Below are positions 61,911 to 64,000 of a DNA stretch of 64,000 nt, one piece after another; position 1 is the stretch's first letter; each line of letters opens with the position of its first letter. The position numbers and the translations under genes were made by a program. Source of the DNA: Bradyrhizobium macuxiense (lineage in GTDB: Bacteria; Pseudomonadota; Alphaproteobacteria; Rhizobiales; Xanthobacteraceae); the NCBI RefSeq assembly GCF_007993935.1, contig NZ_VITY01000002.1, forward strand, positions 1 to 64,000. The letters are read 5' to 3'. Below the pieces are notes generated by a model that worked only from the letters and a program-made list of their open reading frames with translations, did not search any database and was not told the DNA's origin.

Positions 61911-62694
61911 GCGGCACCGATTGCTCCTTCACCACGACCCGCGGCGTCCGCGCCGTCCGTCGCATATCGGTCTTCACATAGCGCGTGTTGTAGCCGTTGA
62001 AGATGTGGCCAAGCAGGCCGCGATTGAGATCGGAGGTGCCGAACACGTAGTCCATCACCGGGAAGGTCAGGTTCATGTTCCGCTCCATCATGATCGACTG
62101 GTTGTGATGGGCGGTATGATGCCGGCGGATGGTGTTGACGAACGGCATGTTGCGCACGAAGGCATTTTCCTCGACGTGACAGCAGAAATGCATGAATTCG
62201 TAGATCAGGTACATCGACGTGGTCGTGGTGATCAGCAGCCAGCCGGTATTGGCCGAGATCACCAGGCCTGCGACGATCGCCGGCGGGATCGACATCAGCG
62301 TGAACACCACGAGCGCATACGGCGGAAAGAAGGTGACGCGCCAATCGTGATGATCGGCAAAGCGCATCTCCTCCTCGGTGAAGAACTGATGGTGCATCAG
62401 CGTGTGGCGGCTGTAGATCGCGCGCAGCAGGGGCACGTTCGAGGGCCGGTGCATGACGAAGCGATGCACCGCCCATTCGAAGAAGTTCGCGATCAGGAAG
62501 ACCACGGGAATGGTGAGGTATTCCCACCATTTCACATCGTGCACGTTGGCCAGGTAGACGTACAGCGCCGTGAAGCCGATCGTGTAGATCAGCACGACGT
62601 GGAGCCAGCCATTGTACCAGCCCACCACGCGCTCGCGGTAGGTCGCGCGATACTTGCGCTGGCGGTCGGTCATCCCTGTTGCAGCCAACTCCAT
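61897..62694 (-). CDS. Fatty-acid-hydroxylase/sterol-desaturase-superfamily membrane oxygenase
   Basis: 265 residues with several membrane helices. Histidine boxes that bind the di-iron centre: HRFVMH (77-82), HTLMHH (97-102), and HHTAHH in the C-terminal part, with HFCCHVEEN between. Family members insert oxygen into lipids, sterols, carotenoids or alkanes using O2 and an electron donor; the substrate here is unknown. Start ATG 62694 with GGGAGG seven bases upstream. First gene of a five-gene operon; a TGACATATCA box lies 26 bases upstream. Confidence 0.85.
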   Translation of the reverse strand: MELAATGMTDRQRKYRATYRERVVGWYNGWLHVVLIYTIGFTALYVYLANVHDVKWWEYLTIPVVFLIANFFEWAVHRFVMHRPSNVPLLRAIYSRHTLMHHQFFTEEEMRFADHHDWRVTFFPPYALVVFTLMSIPPAIVAGLVISANTGWLLITTTTSMYLIYEFMHFCCHVEENAFVRNMPFVNTIRRHHTAHHNQSIMMERNMNLTFPVMDYVFGTSDLNRGLLGHIFNGYNTRYVKTDMRRTARTPRVVVKEQSVPHAAA

Positions 62695-62719
62695 CGCAGC
62701 TTCCTCCCATCGCCTCATC

Positions 62720-62729
62720 TGACATATCA
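62720..62729. promoter_or_regulatory. Shared GntR-like box, hydroxylase operon
   Basis: TGACATATCA, identical to 57449-57458, followed on the same strand by GTAGC compared with CTGCT. It is 26 bases from the hydroxylase ATG, in the core promoter region. Predicted target of the GntR protein at 59073. Confidence 0.5.
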
Positions 62730-62921
62730 GTAGCACATCAGACGCCAAAGGCAAGCCGCCTTGGTGGGCCGCACGCGACCGAAAAAGAGGGATGGCAGGC
62801 GGAACCCGCGCAAGACGGAGCAGGAAGGCTCGGGACGATTTCCGGCTGGTTTCGAACGATCGGGTTGATTGCGCCCCTTGCCGGCCAGCTCGCCGGCAGG
62901 CGCAGACCAGGACGATCTCAT

Positions 62922-62954
62922 AAAAAAGCCGCCCCGGACGATGTCCGAGGCGGC
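62922..62954 (-). terminator. Rho-independent terminator of the acyl-CoA synthetase gene
   Basis: Minus-strand stem GCCGCCTCGGAC / GTCCGGGGCGGC (12 bp, one mismatch), loop ATC, followed by six T. It begins 26 bases past the stop at 62980. The DNA between it and the hydroxylase leader (62730-62921) shows no gene. Confidence 0.88.
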
Positions 62955-62979
62955 CTCTGGTCTTCGACTGATCAGACGA

Positions 62980-64000
62980 TCAGAGCAGGCCCGCGCCGCG
63001 TGCCCATTTGTACTTGGCGCCCAGCACCTCGACCGGCAATTCGGTCGAATAGGCGTAGGCCGGAATGCCGTTCTGATACAGGTACTCGGCAGCCTCCTCG
63101 ACCTCGACGTCGCCGGCGAGCGAGGCGACGATCGGCTTGACGAAGCCCTTGGCCTCCATCTCCTTCTTCACCTCGACCATGTTGCGGGCGAACACCATCG
63201 GCGGCGTCACGATGGTGTGCCAGTAACCGAGGATCAGCGCGTGGATGCGCTCGTCCGACAGGCCGAGCTTCACGGTGTTGACGTAGGTGATCGGCGGCTC
63301 GCCGCCGGTGATATCCACAGGATTTCCTGCTGCGCCGAACGGCGGGATGAACTTGCGGAACGCCGCATCGAGGTCCGGCGGCATCTGCATCAGCGACAGG
63401 CCGTTGTCGACGACGGAGTCGGAGAGCAGCACGCCGGAGCCGCCGGCACCGGTGATGATCAGCACGTTCTCGCCCTTCGGCGTCGGCAGTACCGGCACGC
63501 CGCGGGCGAACTCGAGCAGCTGCCGGAGCGAGCGCGCGCGGATCACGCCGGACTGCTTGAACACGTCCTCGTAGATCTTGTCGTTGCCGGCAAGCGCGCC
63601 GGTATGCGACGACGCCGCCTTCGCACCCGCAGACGTGCGGCCGGCCTTGAGCACGACCACCGGCTTCTTCTTGGAGACGCGCTTGGCGGCCTCCGCGAAG
63701 GCACGGCCGTCCTTCAAGTCCTCGCAGTGCTGCGCGATCAAATTGGTGTTGGGATCCTGCTCGAAGAAGGCGAGCAGATCGTCCTCGTCGATGTCGGATT
63801 TGTTGCCGAGACCGACGATCGCCGACACGCCCATCTTGGCCGAGCGCGAGAAGCCGATGATCGCCATGCCGATGCCGCCCGACTGCGACGACAGCGCCGC
63901 GTGGCCCTTGACGTCATAGGCGGTGCAGAACGTGGCGCAGAGATTGGCCGGCGTGTAGTAGAAGCCGTAGATGTTCGGCCCCATCAGGCGGATATTGTAC
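62980..64000 (-). CDS. NDP-forming acyl-CoA synthetase (partial, start outside)
   Basis: 340 visible residues; the 5' end is outside the window, as the frame stays open to the edge (YNIRLMGPNIYG precedes the first internal Met). CoA-binding and ligase motifs: RLMGPNIYGF, SSQSGGIGMAIIGF, LGNKSDIDEDDLL, KAGRTSAGAKAASSHTGALAG with the phosphorylated His, and ITGAGGSGVLLSDSV. This is the alpha part of an acetyl/acyl-CoA synthetase (ADP-forming type) or of a related CoA-transferase-like ligase. The ATP-grasp beta part is not seen in the visible portion and may be encoded separately. Confidence 0.82.
   Translation of the reverse strand, partial: YNIRLMGPNIYGFYYTPANLCATFCTAYDVKGHAALSSQSGGIGMAIIGFSRSAKMGVSAIVGLGNKSDIDEDDLLAFFEQDPNTNLIAQHCEDLKDGRAFAEAAKRVSKKKPVVVLKAGRTSAGAKAASSHTGALAGNDKIYEDVFKQSGVIRARSLRQLLEFARGVPVLPTPKGENVLIITGAGGSGVLLSDSVVDNGLSLMQMPPDLDAAFRKFIPPFGAAGNPVDITGGEPPITYVNTVKLGLSDERIHALILGYWHTIVTPPMVFARNMVEVKKEMEAKGFVKPIVASLAGDVEVEEAAEYLYQNGIPAYAYSTELPVEVLGAKYKWARGAGLL

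Overview
The window is one continuous stretch of a high-GC alphaproteobacterial chromosome, most likely Bradyrhizobium or a close Nitrobacteraceae relative. The evidence is a form IC RuBisCO operon with divergent cbbR, a chvE-gguAB sugar transporter, a DUF1236 protein, many solute-binding ABC proteins, and several families of short intergenic palindromes of the kind scattered through Bradyrhizobium genomes. No rRNA, tRNA, CRISPR, insertion sequence or phage gene was found. The genes are metabolic and regulatory.

Layout: (1) 1-1337: a cut-off gene start, a repeat-rich gap, and an inositol-monophosphatase-family phosphatase. (2) 1395-5287: gguB-gguA-chvE monosaccharide ABC transporter, minus strand. 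(3) 5904-15710: Calvin cycle operon cbbFPTALSXY (minus strand) with divergent cbbR, followed by a hybrid sensor kinase. (4) 17775-21869: TetR regulator and NTF2-like protein, divergent from an EmrAB-type efflux pair. (5) 22059-33175: a gene set for aerobic CoA-dependent 2-aminobenzoate (anthranilate) breakdown: CoA ligase, HGGYW hydrolase, MarR regulator, solute-binding protein, cupin, flavin hydroxylase, RidA, enoyl-CoA hydratase, SDR and a two-domain monooxygenase/reductase. A 20-bp sequence is repeated exactly in front of the two key genes. (6) 33661-41778: a sugar-type ABC transporter in which one permease is fused to an SMP-30/strictosidine-synthase-like domain, with a second free SMP-30 protein and a divergent LysR gene. 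(7) 41990-48388: SDR, carboxymuconolactone-decarboxylase-like protein and TetR regulator, divergent from a solute-binding protein, a metallo-beta-lactamase-fold hydrolase and ilvD. (8) 48479-49595: two very small genes and a repeat-filled gap. (9) 49596-55061: 2-hydroxyacid dehydrogenase, amidohydrolase and TctC-type binding protein, divergent from a two-subunit thiamine-diphosphate enzyme, then a ketopantoate-reductase-like gene. (10) 55261-57163: DUF1236 protein, NYN-LOTUS protein, unknown protein. (11) 57544-62694: MFS transporter and GntR regulator facing a five-gene operon with a membrane di-iron hydroxylase and a zinc alcohol dehydrogenase. (12) 62980-64000: a cut-off NDP-forming acyl-CoA synthetase.

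The best candidates for something undescribed are the permease-lactonase fusion transporter, the shared operators of the aminobenzoate regulon, the membrane hydroxylase/ADH operon with its shared GntR-like motif, and the two-subunit ThDP enzyme cluster. Starts were re-chosen wherever a Shine-Dalgarno sequence, the family's normal N-terminus or the neighbouring gene pointed to an internal codon. Functions are inferred from remembered family motifs; no database search was run.
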